Assembly (NCBI RefSeq): GCF_001276515.1
Contig: NZ_LDVZ01000007.1
Coordinates: 19,090 to 83,089 of the forward strand
Direction of reading: 5' to 3'
DNA length: 64,000 nucleotides
Source: Haemophilus sp. C1
GTDB taxonomy: Bacteria; Pseudomonadota; Gammaproteobacteria; Enterobacterales; Pasteurellaceae
Shown piece by piece: positions 39,213 through 50,616 of this stretch; position 1 is the stretch's first letter; each line of letters opens with the position of its first letter. Below the pieces are notes generated by a model. The model saw only the letters and a program-made list of their open reading frames with translations. It was not told the DNA's origin and made no database searches. A program made the position numbers and the translations under genes.

Positions 39213-39923
39213 GTGCAAAGCGAACTTCAACGTGGTTTTGTTTTGCATCGCCGCCCTTACAGTGAAACGAGCTTATTGGTGGATTTATTCACTGAAGAAA
39301 GTGGGCGTTTAACAGTCATTGCAAAAGGGGCGCGCGCAAAGCGTTCATCTTGGAAATCGGTCTTGCAACCTTTCACACCTTTATTGTTGCGTTGGACGGG
39401 AAAAAGCGCATTGAAAACCCTTACCAAAGCTGAACCTGCCGCAATTACACTGCCTTTACAACAAATCGCCCTTTATAGTGGATTTTATGTAAATGAATTA
39501 CTCACTCGTGTTATTGAGTCTGAAACGCCTAATCCTGCGCTTTTTCAACATTATTTAAAATGCTTAACAGGCTTGGCAACGGAAACCAACGTTGAACCAA
39601 CGTTGCGTCTTTTTGAATTTCAACTTTTACAAATTCTTGGTTACGGCGTGGATTTTCTCCATTGTGCAGGGTCTGGCGAGCCAGTGGATTGCACAATGAC
39701 ATATCGTTATCGTGAGGAAAAAGGTTTCATCGCGTCTTTAGTGAAAGATAATCTCACTTTTTACGGCAGAGATTTGTTAGCCTTTGAAGCCCTCGATTTT
39801 TCTGATGATACGGTACGTCAAGCAGCAAAACGTTTTACTCGTATTGCGCTGAAACCTTATCTTGGCGATAAACCGTTGAAAAGCCGGGAATTATTCACTC
39901 AAAATATTTTACTTCTAAAATAA
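39213..39923 (+). CDS. recO: DNA repair protein RecO
   Basis: A 236-residue recombination mediator acting with RecR to load RecA on SSB-coated DNA. The N-terminal OB fold reads [20 protein letters not shown], and [16 protein letters not shown] follows. The C-terminal helical part starts [10 protein letters not shown]. The start is GTG, two bases after oapB, and the end overlaps rlmD as TAATG. Confidence 0.95.
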   Translation: MQSELQRGFVLHRRPYSETSLLVDLFTEESGRLTVIAKGARAKRSSWKSVLQPFTPLLLRWTGKSALKTLTKAEPAAITLPLQQIALYSGFYVNELLTRVIESETPNPALFQHYLKCLTGLATETNVEPTLRLFEFQLLQILGYGVDFLHCAGSGEPVDCTMTYRYREEKGFIASLVKDNLTFYGRDLLAFEALDFSDDTVRQAAKRFTRIALKPYLGDKPLKSRELFTQNILLLK

Positions 39924-41239
39924 TGGTTCTTCTTTATACCCCAAAGCAAAAAACAAAAAATGTTCAAACCATTACGGCGGATATTCTTGATTTAGATTAT
40001 CAAGGTTTAGGCGTGGCGAAAATTAATGGTAAAACTTGGTTTATTGAAAATGCACTTCCACACGAAAAAGTGGAATGTCGTATTTTGGAAGATAAACGCC
40101 AATATGGACACGCCATTGTAAAAAAATGGCGAGTAAAAAGCCCTGAACGTTTAGCACCAAAATGTACTTATTTTATGCATTGTGGGGGTTGCCAAGGACA
40201 GCATATTCCTATTGAAATGCAGAGGAAAGCGAAAGAATCCGCATTGTTTAAACGATTAAGCAAATTACAGTCAGAACCTATTTCATTCCAACCTATGATT
40301 TGTGGCGATGCTTGGGCATATCGCCGTCGTGTGCGTTTGAGTTTATGGTTTAACCCAAACACAAAACAAATCGACATGGGCTTTCGTCAGAAAAATACCA
40401 ATGATTTAGTTACCGTTCAATCTTGTGAAGTGGCAGAGCCTGCAATCAATCATTTACTGCCTAAATTAACCGCACTTTTAGAACAATTTTCTGCACCGAA
40501 ACAGTTGGGGCATATTGAACTTGTAGCTGCTGATAATGGCGTTGCAATGTTGTTACGTTACACCAAAAAACTTTCGGAAATTGACCGCACTTTATTGCTT
40601 AAATTTGCTGAACAAGAAAAGTTAATGCTGTTTTTACAAAGTGATGAAGGCATTGAACAAATCCATGGCGATTCACCTTATTATCAATTTTCTGATGGCA
40701 TAAAATTACATTTTGATATTCGTGATTTTATCCAAGTAAATCGTGCATTAAATGAACGTATGGTAAATACCGCGTTGGATTGGCTTGAATTGAACCAACG
40801 GGATTGCGTGTTAGATTTATTTTGCGGCATGGGAAATTTTACGCTTCCTCTCGCGAAACGCGTGAAAAGTGCGGTAGGAATTGAAGGCGTTTTTGAAATG
40901 GTCCAAAAAGCGGAGCAAAATGCCGCAAGAAACCAAATCAAGAATATTGAATTTTTCCAAGCCGATCTTGACCAATCCTTTGTTGAACAACCTTGGGCAC
41001 GTCAGTCGTTCAATAAAATTTTGCTTGATCCTCCACGTAGTGGCGCAGCTTTCGCGTTAAATGCTTTGTGCGAGTTGAAAGCAGAGAAAATTTTATATGT
41101 GTCCTGTAATCCCGCAACATTAGTGCGTGATGCGGAAATTTTACGTAATTTTGGCTACAAGATTGAAAAAAGTGCGGTGATAGATATGTTCCCTCATACG
41201 GGGCATTTGGAATCGATAACGTTATTCACTACAAAATAA
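39923..41239 (+). CDS. rlmD: 23S rRNA (uracil1939-C5)-methyltransferase
   Basis: A 438-residue methyltransferase, formerly RumA. An N-terminal TRAM domain, an Fe-S cluster site (CTYFMHCGGCQG), the SAM loop LDLFCGMGNFTLPLA and the catalytic Cys in VSCNPATLVRD are all present. It is translationally coupled to recO. Two uptake signals lie inside the gene. Confidence 0.95.
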   Translation: MVLLYTPKQKTKNVQTITADILDLDYQGLGVAKINGKTWFIENALPHEKVECRILEDKRQYGHAIVKKWRVKSPERLAPKCTYFMHCGGCQGQHIPIEMQRKAKESALFKRLSKLQSEPISFQPMICGDAWAYRRRVRLSLWFNPNTKQIDMGFRQKNTNDLVTVQSCEVAEPAINHLLPKLTALLEQFSAPKQLGHIELVAADNGVAMLLRYTKKLSEIDRTLLLKFAEQEKLMLFLQSDEGIEQIHGDSPYYQFSDGIKLHFDIRDFIQVNRALNERMVNTALDWLELNQRDCVLDLFCGMGNFTLPLAKRVKSAVGIEGVFEMVQKAEQNAARNQIKNIEFFQADLDQSFVEQPWARQSFNKILLDPPRSGAAFALNALCELKAEKILYVSCNPATLVRDAEILRNFGYKIEKSAVIDMFPHTGHLESITLFTTK

Positions 41240-41315
41240 CTCGGTTATTCGGTACAATATCCACCCAAATAAAAGCGACAGGAAGTTGCTTGCTCTTCAT
41301 CAATAAGGGGGTGTT

Positions 41316-43547
41316 ATGGTTGCTGTTCGTGGTTCTCATTTGTTAAATCCGCAGGATTTTGTGATTGAACAATGGTGCGCTGGCTTAAAACTGGCAGAAC
41401 AAACAGAAAAAAGTTTGATCGATGCGTGGTATTACGCACGTGACTTAATGAGCACCCATCCCGATGAAATGAAGAATGCGACTTTGATGCTCCAGTCTGG
41501 CGTGGAAATGGTAGAAATTTTGCACGAACTTAATATGGATGCGGAAACATTGCTTACTGCAATGTTGTTTCCTGTGGTTGCAAATAAATTAACCGATTGG
41601 GAAAGCCTAAAAGAAAAATTTGGTGCGAAAATCACTAAATTGCTCAAAGGCGTGTTGGAAATGGATAACATCCGTCAACTCAATGCCAGCCATTCCGCTA
41701 ACGCATTACAAGTGGATAATGTTCGCCGTATGTTGTTAGCGATGGTGGACGATTTCCGCTGCGTAATCATTAAACTTGCCGAACGTATTACTTTCTTGCG
41801 TGATGCAGAGCATCGTTGCGCCGAAGAAGATAAAGTCCTTGCCGCCAAAGAATGTTCTTATATTTATGCCCCTCTTGCCAATCGTCTTGGGATTGGTCAG
41901 TTGAAATGGGAGTTAGAAGATTACTGCTTCCGTTATCTCCATCCTGAACAATATCGCGCTATTGCTAAATTATTGCAGGAACGTCGTCTTGATCGTGAAC
42001 ATTACATTGCTGATTTCGTTAGCGAGTTGAGCGGTTATTTACGTGAAAGTATCGAGCAAGTGGAAGTCTATGGTCGTCCGAAACATATTTACAGCATTTG
42101 GCGCAAAATGCAGAAAAAGCATCTTGAGTTTAGCGGTTTATATGATGTCAGAGCGGTCAGAATTATCGTGCAAAAATTGCAAGATTGTTACACCGCACTT
42201 GGGATTGTTCATACTCAATTTAAACACTTACCCAAAGAATTTGACGATTATGTGGCGAACCCGAAACCGAACGGTTATCAATCTATTCATACTGTTGTTT
42301 TGGGTAAAGGCGGCAAGCCAATTGAAGTGCAAATTCGAACCCAACAAATGCACGATGATGCAGAGTTGGGGGTGGCTGCACACTGGAAATATAAAGAGGG
42401 CAATACAGGCAGTATGTCTGCCTACGAAGAAAAAATTGCGTGGTTGCGTAAATTGCTAGCTTGGCAAGATGATATTACGGATTCTGGCGAAGTGATGGCT
42501 GAGTTACGCAGTCAAGTATTTGATGATCGTGTCTATGTGTTTACGCCAAAAGGCGAAGTGGTGGATTTGCCAACGGGATCTACACCATTAGATTTTGCTT
42601 ATGCAATTCATAGTGAAATTGGTCATCGCTGCATCGGGGCAAAAGTGGCAGGGCGTATTGTGCCATTTACCTATCAGCTACAAATGGGCGATCAAATCGA
42701 TATTATTACCCAGAAAAATCCGAACCCGAGCCGTGACTGGCTAAACCCAAATTTAGGATTTACCCATACGTCAAAATCTCGCGCCAAAATCCAAGCGTGG
42801 TTTAAAAAACAAGATCGCGATAAAAATATTCCAGCGGGTAAAGAATTACTCGATAATGAACTCACGCGTTTAAATTTAAGCATTAAGCAAATAGAGCCTT
42901 ATGCGTTACCACGCTATAACTTGAAAAATTTGGACGATCTTTATGCGGGCATTGGCAGTGGCGATATTCGTTTAAATAACTTAATCAATTTCTTGCAAAG
43001 TAAATTGATTAAAGTGACCGCTGAAGAAGCTGATCAAGAAATTTTACGTCATGTTGCTAACAAAAGTGCGGTGAATTCTCAGCAGAAATCTGAAAAGAAC
43101 AATGGCTACGTGATTGTGGAAGGCGTGGGCAATCTTATGCATCATATTGCACGTTGCTGCCAGCCGATACCGGGCGATGCGATTGTTGGCTATATCACAA
43201 TGGGGCGTGGTATTTCTATTCACCGAGCGGATTGCGAACAGTTCTTGGATTTACAAACAGCTCATCCAGAACGCGTGGTGGAATCTATTTGGGGCGAAAA
43301 TTACGCAAGTGGTTTCCATATTAATATCCGTATTGTGGCAGGCGATCGCAATGGCTTATTGCGTGATATTACGACGGTTCTAGCAAATGAAAAAATTAGC
43401 GTATTAGGGGTGTCAAGCCGTGCTGATACCAAAAAACAGCTTGCTACCATTGATATGGAAATTGAACTCCATAATGTTGAAAGTTTGAGTAAAATATTGG
43501 CTCGATTAGCAAAATTAGATGACGTTATCGAGGCGAAACGTTTATAA
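41316..43547 (+). CDS. relA: (p)ppGpp synthetase I
   Basis: A 743-residue stringent response enzyme. The HD hydrolase domain is degenerate (TLLTAMLFPVVANKLT), as in RelA. The synthetase domain (GLYDVRAVRIIV, NGYQSIHTVVLG), the TGS domain (RVYVFTPKGEVVDLPTGST), a zinc-finger-type segment (HHIARCCQPIPGDAIVG) and a C-terminal ACT domain follow in the normal order. It senses uncharged tRNA on ribosomes. Confidence 0.96.
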   Translation: MVAVRGSHLLNPQDFVIEQWCAGLKLAEQTEKSLIDAWYYARDLMSTHPDEMKNATLMLQSGVEMVEILHELNMDAETLLTAMLFPVVANKLTDWESLKEKFGAKITKLLKGVLEMDNIRQLNASHSANALQVDNVRRMLLAMVDDFRCVIIKLAERITFLRDAEHRCAEEDKVLAAKECSYIYAPLANRLGIGQLKWELEDYCFRYLHPEQYRAIAKLLQERRLDREHYIADFVSELSGYLRESIEQVEVYGRPKHIYSIWRKMQKKHLEFSGLYDVRAVRIIVQKLQDCYTALGIVHTQFKHLPKEFDDYVANPKPNGYQSIHTVVLGKGGKPIEVQIRTQQMHDDAELGVAAHWKYKEGNTGSMSAYEEKIAWLRKLLAWQDDITDSGEVMAELRSQVFDDRVYVFTPKGEVVDLPTGSTPLDFAYAIHSEIGHRCIGAKVAGRIVPFTYQLQMGDQIDIITQKNPNPSRDWLNPNLGFTHTSKSRAKIQAWFKKQDRDKNIPAGKELLDNELTRLNLSIKQIEPYALPRYNLKNLDDLYAGIGSGDIRLNNLINFLQSKLIKVTAEEADQEILRHVANKSAVNSQQKSEKNNGYVIVEGVGNLMHHIARCCQPIPGDAIVGYITMGRGISIHRADCEQFLDLQTAHPERVVESIWGENYASGFHINIRIVAGDRNGLLRDITTVLANEKISVLGVSSRADTKKQLATIDMEIELHNVESLSKILARLAKLDDVIEAKRL

Positions 43548-43561
43548 AAATAGGAAAATTT

Positions 43562-43918
43562 ATGTATAAAACAACGGGGCTAACCCATTTAATCAATTCC
43601 ACTAAATATTCATTACAAGGCTTAAAAAGTGCGTTTAAGAATGAAACGGCCTTTCGCCAAGAGTGTTTTCTTGCCTGCATTTTAATTCCTCTTGCTTTCT
43701 TTTTAGGCGAAACAAAAATTGAAATTATCTTGATGATTTCTTCTGTTTTGCTTGTGATGGCGTTAGAACTTTTAAACAGTGCGGTGGAAGCTGTAGTTGA
43801 TCGTATTGGTACAGAACGCCACGAACTTTCAGGGCGTGCGAAAGATCAAGGTTCTGCATCGGTATTTATTGCCCTTTGTATTGTCGGTATCGTTTGGGGC
43901 GGAATTTTATTCTTCTAG
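43562..43918 (+). CDS. dgkA: Diacylglycerol kinase
   Basis: A 118-residue inner-membrane enzyme with three membrane segments, recycling diacylglycerol to phosphatidic acid. The family signature MALELLNSAVEAVVDRIG carries the catalytic Glu and Asn. It lies 14 bases after relA and is followed by an uptake-signal dyad terminator. Confidence 0.95.
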   Translation: MYKTTGLTHLINSTKYSLQGLKSAFKNETAFRQECFLACILIPLAFFLGETKIEIILMISSVLLVMALELLNSAVEAVVDRIGTERHELSGRAKDQGSASVFIALCIVGIVWGGILFF

Positions 43919-43924
43919 CCCTTC

Positions 43925-43955
43925 AAAAGTGCGGTAAGTTTTTACCGCATTTTTG
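43925..43955 (+). terminator. Uptake-signal dyad terminator after dgkA
   Basis: AAAAGTGCGGTAA pairs with TTACCGCATTTTT and is followed by T. One arm carries a perfect uptake core and the other lacks one base of it. Confidence 0.85.
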
Positions 43956-44000
43956 ATTTATTCAATCACGTCAAAATCATTTATAAAAATAAGGAAAAAT

Positions 44001-44933
<933 letters not shown>

Positions 44934-44934
<1 letters not shown>

Positions 44935-45980
44935 TGCAAAATAATTTAAATTTACACCGCACTTTGCTTGGCATTGCTGCGGTAATTATTATCTTAGCTG
45001 GCGTAAAATTGGCGGCAGAAATTGTGGTGCCATTCTTGCTATCGCTATTTATCGCGATAATTTGCTCACCGATGATTAAGGCGATGACGCAACGCCGAGT
45101 CCCTCATTGGTTAGCCATTACTTTACTTTTCGTCTTGATTTCTTTGGTGTTTTTCTTCTTAGTCGGGTTGATTAACAGCACTGCAAGAGAATTTACCCAA
45201 TCTATTCCACAATATAAGATTTTGCTTTCACAACGCATAAGTGATTTGACTGCTTTATCGCAACGTTTCAATCTGCCTTTCACGCTTTCGCGTGAAACCA
45301 TCCAAGAAAATTTTGACCCAAGCAGCATTATGAATTTTGTGAGCCGAGTATTGCTGAATTTCTCTGGTGTGGTCAGTAATGTGTTTGTTTTAGTGTTGGT
45401 CGTGATTTTTATGCTTGCTGAAGCGCCAACGATGAAACATAAATTTGCTATGGTGATTAGCTCAACACCTTATGATGCAGTCAAAGAAGAACGTCATATT
45501 GACCGAGTTTTGCAAGGCGTAATTGGTTATCTTGGAATTAAAAGCATCACGAGCTTACTGACTGGTGTTGGGGTATTTATTTTGTTGGAAGCCTGTGGGG
45601 TTCAATATGCCATTTTGTGGGCAACCTTGAGTTTCTTGTTGAATTATATTCCGAATATTGGTTCTATCATTGCGGCTATTCCGATTATTGTGCAAGCCTT
45701 ATTACTAAATGGTTTTGGTGTTGGCTTTGGCGTGGCAGTCGGTGTTATTGCGATCAATATGGTTGTCGGTAACATTATTGAACCTAAAATGATGGGGCAA
45801 CGATTAGGGCTTTCAACCTTAGTAGTATTCCTTTCATTATTGTTTTGGGGATGGTTACTTGGAACAGTGGGAATGCTACTGTCTGTTCCTTTGACGATGG
45901 CATTAAAAATTGCCTTGGAGTCCAGTCCCAATACAGCGAAATATGCCTGTCTATTGGGGGATGTAGAAGATTTCAAATAG
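44934..45980 (+). CDS. perM: AI-2E family transporter, PerM-like permease
   Basis: A 348-residue inner-membrane protein of the AI-2E transporter family (7-8 hydrophobic segments). The conserved C-terminal part is LLNYIPNIGSIIAAIPII and NIIEPKMMGQRLGLS. Members export AI-2 or act as Na+/H+ antiporters. The substrate here is not predictable. The GTG start overlaps the stop of glnB. Confidence 0.85.
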
Positions 45981-45991
45981 ATTTTAGAGAT

Positions 45992-46020
45992 AAAAGTGCG
46001 GTGAATTTTCACCGCATTTT
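45992..46020. terminator. Bidirectional uptake-signal dyad terminator between perM and priA
   Basis: AAAAGTGCGGTGAA pairs with TTCACCGCATTTT between two convergent genes. Confidence 0.85.
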
Positions 46021-48213
46021 TTATGATAAGTCTTGCGGATCAACGTCCAAAATTAACCGCACTTGGCTGTTTTTTTCAAGTTCGGCTTGTTGATATTCTC
46101 TCAATGCTTTTTGCAACGTCATTCTTGATGGATGTTGCAATAATAACTGCCAGCGATATTGCTCCGCTTTCTTGCTGAACGGTGCAGGCATAGGGCCAAG
46201 CATTTGTAATCCCTCAATTTGCTTCGATTGAAAAAAATCTGCAATTTGGCTTAAGCAATTTTCTGCAAGCTCAGAATGTCTAGCCTGTGCTTTGAATAAC
46301 GCCTGAAAAGTGAAAGGGGGTAATCCCATTGAATGGCGTAATTGTAAGGTTTCTTTGGCAAAAGCTTGATAACCATTTGCCAATAAGGTGGTAAGCAAAG
46401 GATGATCGGGATAATGTGTTTGTAGCACGACTTCGCCTTGTTTATCGGCACGTCCAGCTCGTCCAGCAACTTGAATATAAAGTTGAGCTAAACGTTCTTC
46501 TGCACGAAAATCCAGTGAAAATAATGCACTATCTACATTCACTAAGGCAACGAGGGTAACATTCGGAAAATGATGCCCTTTCGCAAGCATTTGTGTGCCA
46601 ATCAAAATTTGGCTTTTGCCTTGTTGAATATCTTCTAAATAACTCTCCAATTTTCCTTTACGCGCCGTGCTATCGCGGTCGATTCGAGCTACAGAATAAT
46701 GAGGAAATAGCATTTTCAAGGTTTCTTCTAATTGTTCCGTGCCGAGACCTGTGGTTACTAAATGAGTCGAGCCGCAATCGCCACATTGACGAGGAATAGT
46801 TTTTTGCGCGCCACAATGATGACAACGCAATACATTTTGATGCTGATGATAGGTATAAGGTTTTTCACAATGAGGGCATTGTGCGATCCAACCACATTCA
46901 TGGCAAAGCAATACGGGTGCAAAGCCTCGACGATTTAAGAAAAGCAACACTTGATTGCCTTTTTCGAGGTGGGCTTTCATCCGTTCTAATAAGGGTTTTG
47001 ATAACCCGTTTTGTATGTGTTGATTTTTCAAATCAATGACGAAATGACGAAGTGCGGTAGAATTCCCCGCTCTTTTTGATAAAACTAAATGTTGGTATTT
47101 GCCATTTTGTACATTATTAATACTTTCTAAACTTGGCGTGGCAGAACCCATTAATACCGCAATATTTAGTTTTTGAGCCAGTACAATCGCCAAGTCTCGC
47201 GCATGGTAACGCCAGCTGTCTTGCTGTTTGTAAGACGCGTCCTGTTCTTCGTCTAAAATAATTGCACCAAGATTAGAAAATTGCGTGAACAATGCCGATC
47301 TCGTGCCAATCACAATGGCACTTTGTCCCGAACGCGCACGATCCCATACATAAAGCCGTTGCGTATCGGTTAAATTAGAATGCAGCACATCAATTTCTAC
47401 ATTAAAACGTGCTTTAAAACGTTGCACCGTTTGAGGTGTTAGCCCGATTTCTGGTACAAGCACTAATACTTGCTTACCCGATTTTAGAATTTCTTCAATA
47501 TACTGCAGATAAATTTCTGTTTTGCCTGAACCTGTTACCCCATCAAGCAGCCATACGTTGAAACCAGAATGAAAGAGCAATTGACTAAACGCTAAGGCTT
47601 GCTGCTTATTTAAGGTTAAGCGATTTTCAGCATTGACAATTGGGTTATTGCCTAAGCTTTGTTGCCAGCTTAGGGGCTTGGTTTGGATAGTCATTTCCTC
47701 AATAAACCCTTTGGCTTTTAAGGATGACCAAATCGCAGAAGAAAAATCATTATTGCCTTTTTCAAGATCAGTTTCAGATAAGCATTGTAGGGCTTCAGCT
47801 TGCTTTTTCGAGCGTTTTAATTCGCCTTGTTCAAGAGCATTTTTCCCCGCATCTGTAATTCGCCAAAAAGTGCGGTCATTTTTCACCGCACTTTCGCCGT
47901 TGCGTAATTTCACAGGCAAGGCTTGAAATAACACATCGCCTAATCCTGCTTGATAATAATTTGCAGCCCAATGCAGCCAATCCCAATAAACGGGCGTAAA
48001 AAGTGGAGTTAAATCCAATGGTTGAAGAATGGCTTTAAGTTTATCCTCTGGAATGTCTGATTTTGTTGGGAAATCAGCCACAATCGCTACGCGTTTTTGC
48101 GTGCCAAAAGGCACAAGAACGCGCATACCGATTTGTAATAAAACATTATCGGAGACGAGATAATCAAATAAACGAGGAAGCGGCACAGCCAGTGCCACTC
48201 GGACAATTTTCAT
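46021..48213 (-). CDS. priA: Primosomal protein N' (replication restart helicase)
   Basis: A 730-residue helicase that restarts collapsed forks. I start at MKIVRVALAVPLPRLFDYLV (48213), which matches the family length. The open frame extends 36 codons upstream without support. Walker A is GVTGSGKTEIYL and the DEAH-type box is ILDEEQDASYKQQ. Eight zinc-binding cysteines run from CHECGWIAQCPHCEK to RQCGDCGS. Confidence 0.95.
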   Translation of the reverse strand: MKIVRVALAVPLPRLFDYLVSDNVLLQIGMRVLVPFGTQKRVAIVADFPTKSDIPEDKLKAILQPLDLTPLFTPVYWDWLHWAANYYQAGLGDVLFQALPVKLRNGESAVKNDRTFWRITDAGKNALEQGELKRSKKQAEALQCLSETDLEKGNNDFSSAIWSSLKAKGFIEEMTIQTKPLSWQQSLGNNPIVNAENRLTLNKQQALAFSQLLFHSGFNVWLLDGVTGSGKTEIYLQYIEEILKSGKQVLVLVPEIGLTPQTVQRFKARFNVEIDVLHSNLTDTQRLYVWDRARSGQSAIVIGTRSALFTQFSNLGAIILDEEQDASYKQQDSWRYHARDLAIVLAQKLNIAVLMGSATPSLESINNVQNGKYQHLVLSKRAGNSTALRHFVIDLKNQHIQNGLSKPLLERMKAHLEKGNQVLLFLNRRGFAPVLLCHECGWIAQCPHCEKPYTYHQHQNVLRCHHCGAQKTIPRQCGDCGSTHLVTTGLGTEQLEETLKMLFPHYSVARIDRDSTARKGKLESYLEDIQQGKSQILIGTQMLAKGHHFPNVTLVALVNVDSALFSLDFRAEERLAQLYIQVAGRAGRADKQGEVVLQTHYPDHPLLTTLLANGYQAFAKETLQLRHSMGLPPFTFQALFKAQARHSELAENCLSQIADFFQSKQIEGLQMLGPMPAPFSKKAEQYRWQLLLQHPSRMTLQKALREYQQAELEKNSQVRLILDVDPQDLS

Positions 48214-48297
48214 AATCAACCTTGGGAAAAAATTTGCCCTATTATACGAGAAAAATTGGTATAATCGCCGCCAATTTTTTTCACGAACAAGATTTTT

Positions 48298-49038
48298 ATG
48301 ACACAAACTTTTGCTGATCAAAAACGTAAAACCGTTGAAACCGCAGAATTTACCGAAGATGGCCGCTATAAACGCAAAGTCCGTAGTTTTGTGCTCCGCA
48401 CAGGTCGTTTGAGTGAATTTCAGAAAAACATGATGAATGATAACTGGGGAACACTTGGTTTAGATTATCAAACGGAACCTTTTGATTTTGCGAAGATTTA
48501 TGGCAATGATAATCCAGTTGTATTAGAAATTGGCTTTGGAATGGGAAAATCGCTCGTGGATATGGCTTTTGCTAATCCCGACAAAAATTATCTTGGCATT
48601 GAAGTTCATACTCCAGGCGTTGGTGCTTGTATTGCTTATGCAGTGGAAAAAGGCGTAACGAATTTACGCGTGATTTGTCATGATGCCACGGAAATTTTAC
48701 GAGACAGTATTGCAGATGGTGTGCTTGGCGGTTTGCAATTATTTTTCCCTGATCCTTGGCATAAAGCAAAGCATCATAAACGCCGTATTGTTCAACCGCA
48801 CTTTGTGGCACAAGTTGTACAAAAATTAGGTGGAAATGGTTTTATCCATATGGCGACAGACTGGGAAAATTATGCAGAGCAAATGCTAGAAGTATTAAGC
48901 GCAAACACCGATTTAGTGAACACTTCGAAAAATGGTGATTATATTCCAAGACCAGATTTTAGACCTTTAACTAAATTTGAAGCCAGAGGCCACAGACTTG
49001 GTCATTGTGTTTGGGATTTATACTTTGTGAAGAAATAA
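48298..49038 (+). CDS. trmB: tRNA (guanine46-N7)-methyltransferase
   Basis: A 246-residue methyltransferase. The SAM site is [16 protein letters not shown], and [14 protein letters not shown] is the diagnostic TrmB motif with the catalytic Asp. It diverges from priA across 84 bases. Confidence 0.96.
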   Translation: MTQTFADQKRKTVETAEFTEDGRYKRKVRSFVLRTGRLSEFQKNMMNDNWGTLGLDYQTEPFDFAKIYGNDNPVVLEIGFGMGKSLVDMAFANPDKNYLGIEVHTPGVGACIAYAVEKGVTNLRVICHDATEILRDSIADGVLGGLQLFFPDPWHKAKHHKRRIVQPHFVAQVVQKLGGNGFIHMATDWENYAEQMLEVLSANTDLVNTSKNGDYIPRPDFRPLTKFEARGHRLGHCVWDLYFVKK

Positions 49039-49156
49039 AGCCTATTTTGGGCAAATTAACTTTTGGGTGAAGATTGGTGTTGGGAAAATCCGATGCCAAA
49101 TTCACGAATTTAATATAGAATACTGATTTGAATACGACCTTAATAGGAGAAATACC

Positions 49157-49501
49157 ATGCCTAAATCTTACAATCAACGTCAACGTAAAAAACTTCACCT
49201 CGCTGAATTCCAAGAACTTGGTTTTCTTGTAAATTTCCAATTTGCAGAAGGTACTGCGATTGAAACAGTAGATGAAATTGTTGATCGTTTTATTAACGAA
49301 GTGATTCAACCAAATGGTCTAGCTTATGAAGGTAGCGGGTATTTACATTGGGAAGGTTTAGTTTGCCTAGAAAAAATTGGTAAATGTGATGAAAGTCATC
49401 GTGAAACTGTGAAAAAATGGTTAGAAACCAATAGTTTGCAACAAATTGAAGTAAGTGAGTTATTTGATATTTGGTGGGAATATCCAGCAAAAGCAGAGTA
49501 A
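49157..49501 (+). CDS. yggL: YggL family protein (DUF469)
   Basis: A 114-residue protein of the YggL/DUF469 family, next to trmB as in many gammaproteobacteria. It starts MPKSYNQRQRKKLHLAEFQE. YggL has been found bound to the ribosome and a role in 50S assembly has been proposed. An AGGAG site is well placed before the ATG. Confidence 0.92.
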   Translation: MPKSYNQRQRKKLHLAEFQELGFLVNFQFAEGTAIETVDEIVDRFINEVIQPNGLAYEGSGYLHWEGLVCLEKIGKCDESHRETVKKWLETNSLQQIEVSELFDIWWEYPAKAE

Positions 49502-49508
49502 TTTGATT

Positions 49509-49545
49509 TAAAAACAGCATGGTATAAATTGCTGTGCTGTTTTAT
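49509..49545 (+). terminator. Possible terminator after yggL
   Basis: AAAACAGCA pairs with TGCTGTTTT around a 15-base loop. The T tract is short, so this is tentative. Confidence 0.5.
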
Positions 49546-49582
49546 TAAAAATATTAGCGAAATTCACCGCACTTTAGATTTT

Positions 49583-49596
49583 TTGATCTATCACAA
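49583..49596 (+). promoter_or_regulatory. Possible FNR site upstream of napF
   Basis: TTGAT-CTAT-CACAA has a perfect first half and a three-of-five second half compared with the FNR consensus TTGAT-N4-ATCAA. It lies about 120 bases before napF, where an oxygen-responsive promoter is expected. The promoter boxes downstream are not clear. Confidence 0.35.
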
Positions 49597-49715
49597 ATAA
49601 AGCTCAATAATTTAACGATCTACCTATTTTGGGTGGTTCATATTGTAACTGTTGCGTCGCATAATTCTACGCCTTAAAAAAGCATTTGTTTATTTATTCA
49701 CAAAAGGCACGCTTG

Positions 49716-50246
49716 ATGACCGTTGAAAACTTACCCCGCAGACAGTTTTTACGAGGTAAATTCTTAACGTCTTTACATTCAGAAAATGAGCAAAAACAAG
49801 GCTTTGATGGAATTCGCCCACCTTGGGCTGTGGAAAATTCTATTTTTGTGGAGCAATGTACTCGCTGTGGCGATTGTCTTTCTGTCTGTGAAACCAATAT
49901 TTTGGTAAAAGGCGATGGAGGCTTTCCTGAAGTTCGTTTTGATAATGGCGAATGTACTTTTTGTGGAAAATGCGTAGATGTGTGTAAACAACCTATTTTT
50001 CATTCTCGCGATGAAAAGCCTTGGTTACACAAAATCGAAATTGGCATGGCTTGTTTAAGCCAACATCGCATTGAGTGCCGTTCTTGCCAAGACAGTTGCC
50101 CGATGAGAGCAATTAGTTTTCGTCTGCAAATGGGGGGAGTGGCGCAGCCTTTAGTGAATACGGATGTTTGTAACGGCTGTGGGGCTTGTTTACAGGGGTG
50201 TCCGGTGAATGCGATTAAAATTAGTTATCTAAAACAAAATGAGTAA
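49716..50246 (+). CDS. napF: Nap ferredoxin-type protein NapF
   Basis: A 176-residue cytoplasmic protein with four Fe-S motifs: CTRCGDCLSVC, CTFCGKCVDVC, CRSCQDSCPMRA (a variant) and CNGCGACLQGC. The ATG at 49716 has AAAGG upstream. It interacts with NapA in the cytoplasm and is thought to help assemble its cluster before export. It is the first gene of the nap operon and overlaps napD by 8 bases. Confidence 0.94.
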   Translation: MTVENLPRRQFLRGKFLTSLHSENEQKQGFDGIRPPWAVENSIFVEQCTRCGDCLSVCETNILVKGDGGFPEVRFDNGECTFCGKCVDVCKQPIFHSRDEKPWLHKIEIGMACLSQHRIECRSCQDSCPMRAISFRLQMGGVAQPLVNTDVCNGCGACLQGCPVNAIKISYLKQNE

Positions 50247-50520
50247 TATAAATTTATCTCCGGAAAGCGCAAAAGATTGGCATGTTGTTGGGCTAATTGT
50301 TCAAGGTAACCCGGAAAAATTTGCGGCAATTCGAACCGCACTTTTAGCGATTGAACATACTGAAATTCCAACTTTTGATGAAAAATTTGGAAAGATGGTC
50401 GTAGTGATGCAATCGCATGATCAACATATTCTGCTAGACAATATGGAAAGTGTGAAAGACATTGATGGTGTCATTAATGTGTCATTGGTGTATCACGAGC
50501 AAGACGAGCAGAAGAAATAA
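50239..50520 (+). CDS. napD: Nap chaperone NapD
   Basis: A 93-residue ferredoxin-fold chaperone that binds the Tat signal of NapA and delays export until the cofactor is in place. It shows HVVGLIVQGNPEKFAAIRTA and the C-terminal DIDGVINVSLVYH of the family. Confidence 0.93.
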   Translation: MSNINLSPESAKDWHVVGLIVQGNPEKFAAIRTALLAIEHTEIPTFDEKFGKMVVVMQSHDQHILLDNMESVKDIDGVINVSLVYHEQDEQKK

Positions 50521-50549
50521 ATTACTATAACAATATCTTTATTCTCTTG

Positions 50550-50616
50550 TAAGCAAGGGAAATGCTTAAAAGATAAAAGAAAAGTTTTTGTCTTTTATCG
50601 TAAGGCTACTGCCTTA
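50550..50616 (+). other. Three tandem hairpins between napD and napA
   Basis: The 156-base gap inside the nap operon holds three adjacent perfect inverted repeats: TAAGCA/TGCTTA (50550-50555, 50563-50568), GATAAAAGA/TCTTTTATC (50572-50580, 50591-50599) and TAAGGC/GCCTTA (50601-50606, 50611-50616). None ends in a T run. They could stabilise or process the message, or bind a ligand or protein. They do not match the molybdenum-cofactor riboswitch as I remember it. Confidence 0.6.

Noticed and set aside
43077..43101. Uptake signals within relA, rlmD, priA and others as regulatory sites
   Set aside because: AAGTGCGGT occurs throughout Haemophilus genomes as a DNA uptake signal. Copies inside genes need no regulatory explanation, and only inverted pairs at gene ends were called terminators.
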